Origin: Shewanella sp. VB17
Lineage (GTDB): Bacteria > Pseudomonadota > Gammaproteobacteria > Enterobacterales > Shewanellaceae
DNA length: 64,000 nucleotides
Direction: 5' to 3'
Assembly: GCF_013248905.1 (NCBI RefSeq)
Contig: NZ_JABRVS010000001.1
Span: 248,001 to 312,000, forward strand
Shown here: positions 1 through 7,845 of the stretch, piece after piece
How the letters are laid out: each line of letters opens with the position of its first letter
Position numbering within the stretch: position 1 is the first letter of the stretch
Program-made: the position numbers and the translations under genes
The notes under the pieces: generated by a model
What the model was told of the DNA's origin: nothing
The model's input: the letters and a program-made list of their open reading frames with translations, nothing else
Database searches by the model: none

Positions 1-689
1 TCACGCCAATACTGAGTATCTTGCTTAACTAAAACTGTGCGATAACGAATAGTCTCAGCATCATTGATGGCACCACCAGCATCTAGCTGAAAACGCGTTG
101 AACCATGCTCATCAGTATCAAACCCAAGTTCAAAAGTGGTGTCTAGGGTCGGCTTTTTGGTCACCATATTGATCAAACCACCAGGACCTGATTGACCATA
201 CAACATGCTCGATGGGCCTTTAAGTACTTCAACCTGCTGTAATGTTTCAATAGGCTGTACATAATGAGACCATTGCTGTTGACCATTTATCAAGTAACCA
301 GAACCTGAAGATAATTCGAAGCCGCGAATACTAAACACCTGACGATTCCATTTCTCAGAGCCACCAGTGACACTCGAATCATTGACTAAGACTTCTGCAA
401 GATTAGTGGCTAACTGTTCATCGGTGATAAAGTCAGGAATCACATTGACCGACTGAGGTGTATCCATCAAATCAATATCACCGCGCATAGCACCTGACGC
501 CGACCCCGCTTTATAGTCATTAAAGCTGCGTTCAGTAACAATAATACGCTCAATATCCACGGTGGGGATTTCAAGAATTTTTTGCTCTTCTGCTGTTGCT
601 GAAGCTACTGTTAAAACTGAAATGATGGCAATAGTTACTGATGAATAGTTAAAAGCTCGATTGTGGAAAATATGTTGAATAGCAGACAT
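1..689 (-). CDS. TonB-dependent siderophore-type receptor, N-terminal part (cut by window edge)
   Basis: The minus-strand frame opens at ATG 687-689 and runs off the left edge without a stop, about 229 codons. Residues 1-33 form a signal peptide (hydrophobic run ending VASATA, then EEQ). After it comes a plug domain with the motifs typical of ferric-siderophore receptors: MDTPQSVNVIP, then FSIRGFEL, then EVLKGPSSMLYGQSGPGG and LINMVTKKP. The family forms outer-membrane beta barrels that import iron chelates using TonB energy. The barrel lies outside the window, so the substrate cannot be judged. A Fur-box-like sequence lies upstream. The family call is firm; the ligand is unknown. Confidence 0.9.
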   Translation of the reverse strand, partial: MSAIQHIFHNRAFNYSSVTIAIISVLTVASATAEEQKILEIPTVDIERIIVTERSFNDYKAGSASGAMRGDIDLMDTPQSVNVIPDFITDEQLATNLAEVLVNDSSVTGGSEKWNRQVFSIRGFELSSGSGYLINGQQQWSHYVQPIETLQQVEVLKGPSSMLYGQSGPGGLINMVTKKPTLDTTFELGFDTDEHGSTRFQLDAGGAINDAETIRYRTVLVKQDTQYWR

Positions 690-735
690 TACCAACCCTG
701 TACAGATATCTAGACCTAAAGTTGGAGGTAATATA

Positions 736-754
736 AATGAGAACTGTTTTTATT
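736..754. promoter_or_regulatory. possible Fur box upstream of the TonB receptor
   Basis: AATGAGAACTGTTTTTATT matches the 19-bp Fur consensus (AATGATAATNATTATCATT) at about 13 of 18 scored positions, and sits 47 bp upstream of the receptor start. Iron repression of such receptors is the rule in the family. The match is moderate and was made by eye. Confidence 0.4.
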
Positions 755-835
755 TAAGTTTCTTTACCAAAAGTTTACAAAACTGGTTAAGTTAATGCGA
801 AAACATGACAACACTAAATAATTGGATAGCTAATA

Positions 836-870
836 AACACAAAAAGCAGCTAGAAGCTGCTTTTTGTGTT
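836..870. terminator. Terminator hairpin after glmU
   Basis: Arms 836-850 and 856-870 are perfectly complementary (15 bp, five-base loop TAGAA), with a GCAGC/GCTGC core flanked by A5 and T5 runs. It lies 12 bp past the glmU stop on the minus strand. The A/T runs on both sides would let it work in either direction. Confidence 0.85.
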
Positions 871-881
871 AACAAGTGACA

Positions 882-2264
882 TCACTTTTTCTTCTTAACT
901 GGTCGTGCCCACCCCGTCAAATGACGCTGTTTAACCCGAGTAATAACCAGCTCATCAGCAGCAACATCTCGAGTAATAGTAGAGCCTGCTCCTAATGTTG
1001 CGCCTTTACCTATGGTTACCGGAGCAACCAGTTGGGTATCACTGCCAACAAAAACATCATCCTCGATAACCGTAAGGTGTTTATTCGCCCCATCATAATT
1101 ACAGGTAATGGTACCAGCACCAATATTCACCCCATTTCCTATCTGAGCATCACCGATATACGCTAAATGACCCGCTTTAGAACCCTCACCTAATACCGCT
1201 TGCTTCATCTCAACAAAGTTACCGACATGGGCATCTCGTTTGAGTTCAGCGCCAGGACGTAGGCGTGCAAATGGGCCGACACTGGCCTCTATACCTACTT
1301 TGGCATTCTCAATGATAGAGTAAGGTTTAATCTCGGCGTTATCACCAATCTCACAATTAATAAGAATGGCACCCGCACCAATGGTGACATTGTTACCAAT
1401 CGTCACCTTACCTTGAAAAATAACATTCACATCCACCATCACATCCATGCCCACAGTAACATCACCGCGAATATCGATACGGGCAGGATCCCTGAGATTT
1501 GCTCCTTCAAGCATCATTTTTTCAGCAGCGCGTACTTGGTACGCTCGCTCTAATTGAGCCAGTTGAATGCGATTATTAGCACCTTCAACTTCAATGGCAG
1601 ATTCAGGTTGTGCCGTAGTAATGCTCACTCCATCTCTATGAGCCATAGCAACGATATCGGTAAGGTAATATTCACCTTGAGCATTATCTGATGATAACTG
1701 CCCAAGCCAACCTTTTAATTGCTTACCCGACGCCGCCATTATTCCAGTATTGATTTCATTAATCGTTAGTTGCTCAGCATTGGCATCTTTTTGCTCAACA
1801 ATCCCCACGACCTTACCTGGTTTTTGACCTTCACAAGGAGTGCGCACAATACGGCCATAACCTGTTGGATTGGGAAGATTAACCGTTAAAATTGCGAGAC
1901 CGTTATCTGTACGAGCTGCGAGCAGGGCTTCAAGCGTAGAAGCTTGTATGAGAGGCACATCACCGTAAATAATCAGTACGGTATCATCATCGTTAATATT
2001 TGAATTTGCCTGAGCAACCGCATGCCCAGTACCCAATTGCTCAGCTTGCAATACCCAATTAAGTGGCTGTTCACCCAGTACACTTTTCAGCTTTTCCGCG
2101 CCATAGCCATACACCAATTGAATCGCATCACTGCCAACACTATTAGCCGTATCAATCACATGCTGCACCATACTTTTATGCGCAATAGGGTGTAAAACTT
2201 TAGGAAGATCTGAGCGCATGCGGGTTCCCTTGCCTGCGGCCAAAATAACGACGTTTAATGCCAT
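882..2264 (-). CDS. glmU: Bifunctional GlmU: GlcNAc-1-phosphate uridyltransferase / GlcN-1-phosphate acetyltransferase
   Basis: This 460-residue cytoplasmic enzyme makes UDP-GlcNAc for peptidoglycan and lipopolysaccharide. The N-terminal uridyltransferase domain (about 1-229) carries LAAGKGTRMRS, the nucleotide-binding signature, and GYGRIVR. The C-terminal left-handed beta helix (about 250-455) shows hexapeptide repeats and the acetyltransferase region KAGHLAYIGDA with its catalytic His. The ATG at 2262-2264 has AAGGAT seven bases upstream. Length matches the family. In related gammaproteobacteria glmU usually follows atpC closely; here about 5 kb of accessory DNA lies between them, so glmU probably needs its own promoter in 2265-2320. 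Confidence 0.98.
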   Translation of the reverse strand: MALNVVILAAGKGTRMRSDLPKVLHPIAHKSMVQHVIDTANSVGSDAIQLVYGYGAEKLKSVLGEQPLNWVLQAEQLGTGHAVAQANSNINDDDTVLIIYGDVPLIQASTLEALLAARTDNGLAILTVNLPNPTGYGRIVRTPCEGQKPGKVVGIVEQKDANAEQLTINEINTGIMAASGKQLKGWLGQLSSDNAQGEYYLTDIVAMAHRDGVSITTAQPESAIEVEGANNRIQLAQLERAYQVRAAEKMMLEGANLRDPARIDIRGDVTVGMDVMVDVNVIFQGKVTIGNNVTIGAGAILINCEIGDNAEIKPYSIIENAKVGIEASVGPFARLRPGAELKRDAHVGNFVEMKQAVLGEGSKAGHLAYIGDAQIGNGVNIGAGTITCNYDGANKHLTVIEDDVFVGSDTQLVAPVTIGKGATLGAGSTITRDVAADELVITRVKQRHLTGWARPVKKKK

Positions 2265-2315
2265 GAAAAAATCCTTGAGCTGATGTTGGTATATTTGAAA
2301 ATAAGAGGTCTATTT

Positions 2316-2447
2316 ATGAACGCTGATTTTAACGGAAAACCATATGAAAAGCGAAGGGGAAGGTCATATATCCAAGTTACGATAAATCAGGATTTACACA
2401 CAAAGCATCGAACAACAAGTTTGGAGCCTCTTTTCATATTGGGTTAA
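2316..2447 (+). CDS. Possible small ORF, 43 residues, unknown
   Basis: An ATG at 2316 preceded by AAGAGGT opens 43 codons with a basic stretch (KPYEKRRGRS). I recognise no family. It sits just upstream of glmU in the opposite direction, beside accessory DNA, and may be chance or a remnant. Confidence 0.2.
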   Translation: MNADFNGKPYEKRRGRSYIQVTINQDLHTKHRTTSLEPLFILG

Positions 2448-2460
2448 TTGATGTTTATAG

Positions 2461-3312
2461 GAAACCGCAGCTCAATCACTCAAGGCTTCTGCATCAAATC
2501 CGATTCTTTGGTACTCTGATTCGGTAACGGACAACAAAAAGGTCGAAGCTAGCATCGCACGCTTTGCCAGTGAAAGCCCTGCCGCACACAAGACTGTCGA
2601 TACGTTATTAGCAAACTTGGTGAAACTGTTTGTCAAAGTTGAGGGGAATGAGCTGACTGCAACAACTCGTATGCTAAACGCTTATACAAGAAATGCCCCC
2701 GCTTTGGGCGTCATTGGTCAATTAGCGGCTGGTGGATATACTCGTATCATAGATGAGGCAAAATACGGCGGCCCCCACAATGAAATGGTGGATAAAGAGC
2801 CTGTTTCTCTACGAGAGAAATCTACAGCCTATTTTAATATCACCAATAGTAGTTATTTCAGCGAGGTCTTAGAAAAAATCCATCAATCACCTGAACTCAA
2901 AGAGCAGCTAAAAGGGATTATAGATATTAATTATCTAGAGAGTAAAGAATTTGCTCCGCCTAGAGGCTCAACTAAAGAAAATCCTCTGCCCGATAAATTA
3001 GCTCTCTACACATTTAAAAATGAAAATATAAATAATGCCTCAAAAAATCCTGAATTGTACCAAGTGACTAAAAATATTAAGGGCAAAGAAGTTAGTAATA
3101 ATCCAGCATTAGTGGGCGGTAGCCTAACTGCTGTGCAAAGAGATTTTCGTGAGCCTTCACCGCACAAAGACAGCACTTGGAGTACAGCAGCAGATCTAAA
3201 AGCCGATAATCGCCTCACAGAGCGTGGACAGTCTGACGACTTTGCTTTAATCAGTACGAATAAGCTAACATCACAGTCTCATTCATCCATTGACGAACTC
3301 GTACCTTTCTTC
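2461..3312 (+). pseudogene. Truncated unknown gene; 5' end missing, 3' end lost at IS200-type remnant
   Basis: The frame is open from 2461 after in-frame stops at 2449-2451 and 2458-2460, and has no convincing start: the first candidates are internal codons such as TTG 2617. It reads as a soluble, helix-rich protein of roughly 280 residues (for example VEASIARFASESPAAHKTVD, then AGGYTRIIDEAKYGG). The frame stays open to 3489, but beyond about 3312 it only crosses antisense to an IS200-type transposase remnant, so those residues are probably not native. I do not recognise the family. The composition (hydrophilic, many Asn/Lys/Ser) resembles secreted effectors or toxins, which is inference only. 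It faces the flavoprotein gene at 3742-5850. Confidence 0.5.
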
Positions 3313-3386
3313 TTCATTTACGTTACCTATTGCTCCAACAATATAGCTTTCAGTCTAAAGCTTGCCGCCCCAAAAATAACGCCTTT

Positions 3387-3671
3387 TTATATAAAAAAAA
3401 CATTCGAAAGCTCTCGAGTTGAGATCATTTTTATTATCTGCATAATATCACTTGGTGATACCTTCGGCTCACTTCTCACTACCATATGAATATCATCTTC
3501 TGGTATTCCCAGTTCAACAATATCAATATCGTAATCAAAATCTGCTTTATTAATAATCTCTTTCATTGTTTCACGGTAAGGCTCAATAAACACTTTTAAT
3601 CGATATTTCGGTATCCACACAAAGTGATACATTAATCTGAAAACATGATGTCCATTTCGCTGGAGTTCCAT
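3387..3671 (-). mobile_element. tnpA: IS200/IS605-family TnpA transposase remnant
   Basis: Reading from ATG 3669-3671 the protein has the Y1 transposase pattern: YHFVWIPKYRLKV near the N-terminus, then an HUH-like site and a PSDIMQIIKMISTREL segment. These enzymes move single-stranded DNA using an HUH metal site and one Tyr. The HUH motif here reads DDIHMV, so the first His is replaced by Asp. The frame stops soon after ISTREL, before the helix that carries the catalytic Tyr. The element is therefore dead. A CTGGGG/CCCCAG hairpin at 3689-3705, just upstream, resembles the end hairpins of this family. Confidence 0.8.
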
Positions 3672-3688
3672 ACACGGGATAATACAGA

Positions 3689-3705
3689 CTGGGGTCAAGC
3701 CCCAG
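3689..3705. repeat. Hairpin at the edge of the IS200-type remnant
   Basis: CTGGGG, a five-base loop TCAAG, then CCCCAG. IS200/IS605 elements carry sub-terminal hairpins recognised by TnpA; this one sits 18 bp outside the tnpA start, where a left-end hairpin would be expected. Assignment is by position only. Confidence 0.4.
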
Positions 3706-3741
3706 AGGTTTTCGCTAAACAATCCTTTTACACACGAAACA

Positions 3742-5850
3742 TTAAACTCGTAAAGCATTCAATTCACTGATAGGTTGCCCCAACCAAAATAAGCTTAACG
3801 GCGTCTCATTTTTCACTCCCAAATGTAAATCAGAGAGTTTAGAGGCATAACCATAACGCACCTCTTCTGCGGTTCCCCACGCAGGGATCCCCTTTGTTTC
3901 GATAGATTGTACCAACTGTTCCTTTAAGGCATTTTCCTGCTGTTCCTTTTGCTTTCTTACTAGGCTATTGTCTTGCAATAATTCAATTAAAGCATTCACT
4001 AAATTTGGCTGCACATGTAACTTAGTCAAGCTAGATGAAATAGATTCTGTATTATCCGTTTGCAATAACTCTTGAACGTACTGTAATAAATCAGTTGCTA
4101 TTTTATCTTCAAATTGACGCTTATTCATTACACGCAAATCGATAGTATCTTGAATAAACTGCTCAGCTGCTACATCGGGGATATTGGGAAAATCATTTGC
4201 CAAGCTCACTCTTAACATGGTTCTATTATCCGAAGAATAATTAACCTCACCTTCTGAGATATATTGCGGAATAATGTTGCTTAATGCCCCAATTGAGGCT
4301 TTCACTGTTGCCAGCTGTGGAGAAACAACCACCGATGCGACCTCAGTATTAACCACGTTTTCAACCTGCTTACTCACCCCAGGGCTTTTAGCATCAGCTA
4401 AATCCTGTTGTGCTGTATGATAATGAGACAGCGTCTGTTTTAAAATCGCCACACTCACTTGATAAACAGCCTTATCATGTTGATTTAAACTGGCAGACTT
4501 CGATTGAGCCGCGCTGTCAACTTCATCCTGAACGTCAGTTAAATTCCCTTGTAACCGAGACACATCTACGGGCTTGAGATTAAGTTGCTCAGTCAGTCCA
4601 TTGATGCGCTCAGATACCTGCGATAAATAAGTATGTTTTACACTTCCCGCCATCTGTGCAACAGAGGCCCCCACAATAATGAGCCCGTTATCAGAACCTG
4701 CATCTTTCGTTTGAATCCCCAAAACGGTGTTATAGGGCTTATCGGAATAGATCTGATCAATATCATAGATGGGTTCTAAATGTTGTGAGATACTCGCATC
4801 TAATACCGAATTAACAGCCCCTTGTTTTTGGCTATCCTGACCCAAGGCATAAACATAATAGTCGGCTTGCAATGTGTCCTCGGTCTTCTCTTTGTTATTA
4901 TGGGAGTAATTAATTTTAATCTTACCATTTTCATCAGGAAAAACAGTAACACGATCGACCTTAACTAGACTTTGTTCGGCAGCTTTAGGCGCGTGTTCCA
5001 ATTGATTACCATCTAAAAGAACAGGAGCGGTTGAACGAATGAACCACTTTATTTCTGCACCCAAGCTACCCGCTCTTTCAACAGCATCAATGCCAGCATT
5101 GGGCCCATGAACCACCACGGTCTTACCTTCTAACGACTCGCCATTATCGGTTAAACGCATAAACTCATCCAAATCAACAACTTGACTCTTAAGGGCCTCC
5201 TTGTTAACCACGTTAATATTCCCCAACCTCTTTTCTGCCGTCGTTAATGTAGGCCCTTCATTTTCAGCTAATGCATTGGTATGAGGCCCAGCCCCTATCC
5301 CTAATATCACTTGCTTAGTGACAAATTCATCTCCCTTGGCTGTCGTGACGGTAAAGAGACCATTGGCGTCTTTTTTAACGTTTAAAACTTCATCATTAAC
5401 GGCTTGAACACCTAAATTAACAGCCCGATCAATTTGCGCCGTATTTGCATCTGAAAACTGCTGTCGATCAGCATATTCTTTATTATATTGCGGGGCTTTA
5501 TCTCCCCAAGTATCGATTAATTCATTTTGATGATTAATAAAGCCAGATCCCCGTACCTCTTTAGACCAAGGCTCAGTACTACCAATGACCATCGCACGCC
5601 CGGTTAATGGTGCTTCGTGAGCCAGTGACTGCGTTGAGGATTGTCCCTCATACCTATCGCATACTTCTGTTAACGCGTAAGTAATGCTGCTTCCACGACC
5701 AATAAATATCACCTCTTGTACTGGATTATTGGAGAGCCTAGGAGCCTGATCGCTTATTGTTTCAATTGCACCACTTTTGACTGCCGACACAGATTGATTG
5801 TTAATATGAGCGGGTGTTAACTGCGGTTGGGGGGCGTTTAGTATTTTCAT
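3742..5850 (-). CDS. Unknown 702-residue protein with FAD/NAD(P)-binding oxidoreductase-like domain
   Basis: The N-terminal 370 residues look like a two-dinucleotide-binding flavoprotein: VIFIGRGSSITYAL (GxGxx fold start, about residue 48), ILGIGAGPHTNAL (about 183), TVVVHGPNAGIDAVERAG (second Rossmann turn, about 243), YYVYALGQDSQ (about 335) and LIIVGASVAQMAG (about 390). The last 300 residues are helical, rich in Gln and Asn, and match nothing I recognise. There is no signal peptide or membrane segment. It stands alone in DNA bordered by IS remnants, facing a truncated unknown gene, with AT-rich DNA upstream. A role as an unusual oxidoreductase or a secreted effector is possible; neither is shown by the sequence. 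Confidence 0.7.
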   Translation of the reverse strand: MKILNAPQPQLTPAHINNQSVSAVKSGAIETISDQAPRLSNNPVQEVIFIGRGSSITYALTEVCDRYEGQSSTQSLAHEAPLTGRAMVIGSTEPWSKEVRGSGFINHQNELIDTWGDKAPQYNKEYADRQQFSDANTAQIDRAVNLGVQAVNDEVLNVKKDANGLFTVTTAKGDEFVTKQVILGIGAGPHTNALAENEGPTLTTAEKRLGNINVVNKEALKSQVVDLDEFMRLTDNGESLEGKTVVVHGPNAGIDAVERAGSLGAEIKWFIRSTAPVLLDGNQLEHAPKAAEQSLVKVDRVTVFPDENGKIKINYSHNNKEKTEDTLQADYYVYALGQDSQKQGAVNSVLDASISQHLEPIYDIDQIYSDKPYNTVLGIQTKDAGSDNGLIIVGASVAQMAGSVKHTYLSQVSERINGLTEQLNLKPVDVSRLQGNLTDVQDEVDSAAQSKSASLNQHDKAVYQVSVAILKQTLSHYHTAQQDLADAKSPGVSKQVENVVNTEVASVVVSPQLATVKASIGALSNIIPQYISEGEVNYSSDNRTMLRVSLANDFPNIPDVAAEQFIQDTIDLRVMNKRQFEDKIATDLLQYVQELLQTDNTESISSSLTKLHVQPNLVNALIELLQDNSLVRKQKEQQENALKEQLVQSIETKGIPAWGTAEEVRYGYASKLSDLHLGVKNETPLSLFWLGQPISELNALRV

Positions 5851-6172
5851 AATAGTCCTGTTGATCGTTAATAAATTAATTACTTAATCACTAACTTACA
5901 AAAAAAATTTTATAAAAAGTGTAATAAAAAGGCAGCATTTTGTTGATTAAAATCAATTAGCAAAAAGATGATATTAAGATAAATCCAATATGTTATAAAC
6001 TGAGTGATTTAACTCACCCAACCCACCACCTTAAGTAACTCATACATTACAGCCCTACCACCTCACAAACAGATAACACAGTAAAACATCAAACATTACG
6101 CATTTAAAACAATGAGTTGTAATACAAGCAACGGGATTAAATGTAAGTCCTCAGGCGATGAGGCTTAACACA
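5851..6172. other. AT-rich intergenic stretch upstream of the flavoprotein gene
   Basis: This 322-bp stretch presumably carries the promoter of the 702-residue gene. It has long A/T runs and a small inverted repeat (GTGAGTTAAATCACTC on the minus strand, near 6003-6018). I see no RNA gene or coding frame in it. Confidence 0.5.
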
Positions 6173-6409
6173 TCAAAATAGCGCCTTCAGTTCATCACTC
6201 CACTCCGATCTTTTGGCTGAGTTTGATTTATCTAAATGCCATTTATGCCTTGCTAACTGATGCTTAATCGTCGCCTCCCACGTTTTATCGTCTTTACAGG
6301 CTTTAAGCACCTGCTCAAAAGCAAAAAACATATTCGCCACGAACCACTTATATTGATAATAATTATCGACACTGTTAGTGATTTCAACTTGATCACCACT
6401 GGCAAACAT
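6173..6409 (-). pseudogene. 3' remnant of an unknown gene interrupted by IS982 DNA
   Basis: About 75 residues read from the junction with the IS982 remnant (near 6400) to a stop at 6173, including VDNYYQYKWFVANMFFAFEQ and ending DELKALF. The first residues of the open frame are antisense to the transposase, so the native N-terminus is missing. It looks like the tail of a soluble aromatic-rich protein cut by the insertion. I do not recognise the family. Confidence 0.4.
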
Positions 6410-7096
6410 TTGAAACACTATTTCCCTCAACTATTAAGCTATTCAAGGTTTGTAGAGGTTCACCCCTCCGTGATAATACAGCTGAGTAGCTACATGACCA
6501 CGCTTTTTGGTCAACCCACAGGGATCGCTTTCGTTGACTCAACCAAGATATCCGTATGTCACATTATCAGAGCCAAACGAAACTGTGTTTTTGATGGCTG
6601 TGCTAAACATGGCAAAGGGACAATGGGCTGGTCATTTGGGTTTAAATTACATTTAATCACCAACCATCAGGGTGAAATTTTATCCGTGAAAATAACGGAA
6701 GGTAACGTCGATGATAGAGTGCCTGTTCCCGATATGGTTGATACGTTAACCGGGAAATTATATGGAGATAAAGGTTACCTTGGAAAAGCGTTTACCAAGG
6801 ACCTGTGGGACAAAGGGGTTGAGTTAGTCACCAATGTGCGAAAAAACATGAAGAGAGTAGCGATATCATTGTGGGATAGAGCCATGCTCAAAAAAAGGTT
6901 CATTATTGAAACTATCAATGATCAGCTAAAGAACATTTCTTATGTTGAACACACCAGACACCGCAGTATAAATGGGTTTATGACAAATATACTGGGTGGG
7001 CTCATCGCTTATTGTCTCAAAGAAAATAAACCCTCTCTTGATTTAAACCCGAAAGAAATAGCGATTCTAGGAGGTGAAAACCTGATGGTTTGTTAA
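6398..7096 (+). mobile_element. IS982-family transposase, N-terminally truncated
   Basis: From about residue TGKHLKHYFPQLLSYSRF onward this is a typical IS982 transposase: GIAFVDSTKISVC (first catalytic Asp), FDGCAKHGKGTMGW, FGFKLHLITNHQGEI, GNVDDRVPVPDMVD, LYGDKGYLGK (second Asp) and a late FIIETINDQLKNISYVEHTRHRS (catalytic Glu). The open frame begins at 6260, but those first 46 residues are unrelated to the family and antisense to the interrupted gene at 6173-6409. The first 90 or so family residues are missing, so the copy is non-autonomous. No clear terminal inverted repeats were found. Confidence 0.85.
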
Positions 7097-7191
7097 ACCG
7101 AATTGAGGTTAATTATTAGTATAATACTAACCATCCCTACGGGCCAAAGAAAAATTTCAATTAAACGATGTTGCTCACGCTCCGCACGCTA

Positions 7192-7290
7192 TAGATGGAG
7201 AGTGAACTCCATCTAAGCTTATTTATAGACATTGCTGAAACAATGTCAGTGCTATCCTTCCCCACCCAAACGATCTTCGCTTTGGATGGG
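7192..7290. repeat. Cluster of three consecutive hairpins between IS982 remnant and atpC terminator
   Basis: Hairpin 1: TAGATGGAG/CTCCATCTA (7192-7200/7207-7215). Hairpin 2: GACATTG/CAATGTC (7228-7234/7241-7247). Hairpin 3: CCCACCCAAA/TTTGGATGGG (7261-7270/7281-7290, one mismatch). All lie within 100 bp and none has a terminator-type T run. They could be old element ends or an RNA fold. Confidence 0.5.
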
Positions 7291-7314
7291 GTATGCCACA
7301 CAATTTCGATCAAT

Positions 7315-7342
7315 AAAAAAGGCGCCCTTAGGCGCCTTTTTT
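7315..7342. terminator. Terminator of the atp operon
   Basis: A6-GGCGCC, loop CTTA, GGCGCC-T6: a strong 12-bp hairpin 16 bp past the atpC stop on the minus strand, with A/T runs on both sides. Confidence 0.92.
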
Positions 7343-7357
7343 ATCAAACAATAACCT

Positions 7358-7786
7358 TTATCTGGCAATGCTTTTCTTGATGGTTTCGACAACGCGCAAT
7401 TGAGCTGTAGCCTGAGCCAGTTCAATTGCAGCTGAGGCGTAGTTAAAGTCTGCACCTGCACCTGCCATAGCAGATTCAGCACGACGTTTAGCTTCTTCCG
7501 CAGCCTTTTCGTCAATCTCATCGGCACGCAATACGACGTCAGCCAATACTGAAACTGAAAAAGGTTGGACTTCCAGGATACCACCCGAAAGATAAAACAC
7601 TTCTTCTTTCCCATCTTGCTTGACGATGCGTGCCATGCCAGGTTTGATGTGTGTTAGCAGTGGCGCGTGACCAGGCATAACACCTATGTCACCTTCACTT
7701 CCTGTCACTTGTAGGTGTGCTACAAGTCCAGAGAAAATGCTGTTTTCTGCACTCACAATATCAAGTTTTACTGTCATGGCTGCCAT
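7358..7786 (-). CDS. atpC: ATP synthase F1 subunit epsilon
   Basis: This 142-residue subunit of the F1 central stalk couples rotation and inhibits the idle enzyme. The N-terminal beta sandwich (about 1-87) shows VTGSEGDIGVMPGHAPLLTHI and FYLSGGILEVQP. The C-terminal half is the regulatory helical hairpin, rich in Ala and Glu. Start ATG 7784-7786 has AAGGAG six bases upstream, which favours it over the internal ATG three codons on. It is the last gene of the atp operon, 59 bp after atpD and just before a strong terminator. Confidence 0.97.
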   Translation of the reverse strand: MAAMTVKLDIVSAENSIFSGLVAHLQVTGSEGDIGVMPGHAPLLTHIKPGMARIVKQDGKEEVFYLSGGILEVQPFSVSVLADVVLRADEIDEKAAEEAKRRAESAMAGAGADFNYASAAIELAQATAQLRVVETIKKSIAR

Positions 7787-7845
7787 CGGTTCTCCTTAAA
7801 ACTCATATGCTGCACTAATATATTGAACCAGCGCAGCATACACAG

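Noticed and set aside
6260..6397. First 46 residues of the IS982 open frame
   Set aside because: They do not resemble the family and run antisense to the interrupted gene at 6173-6409.
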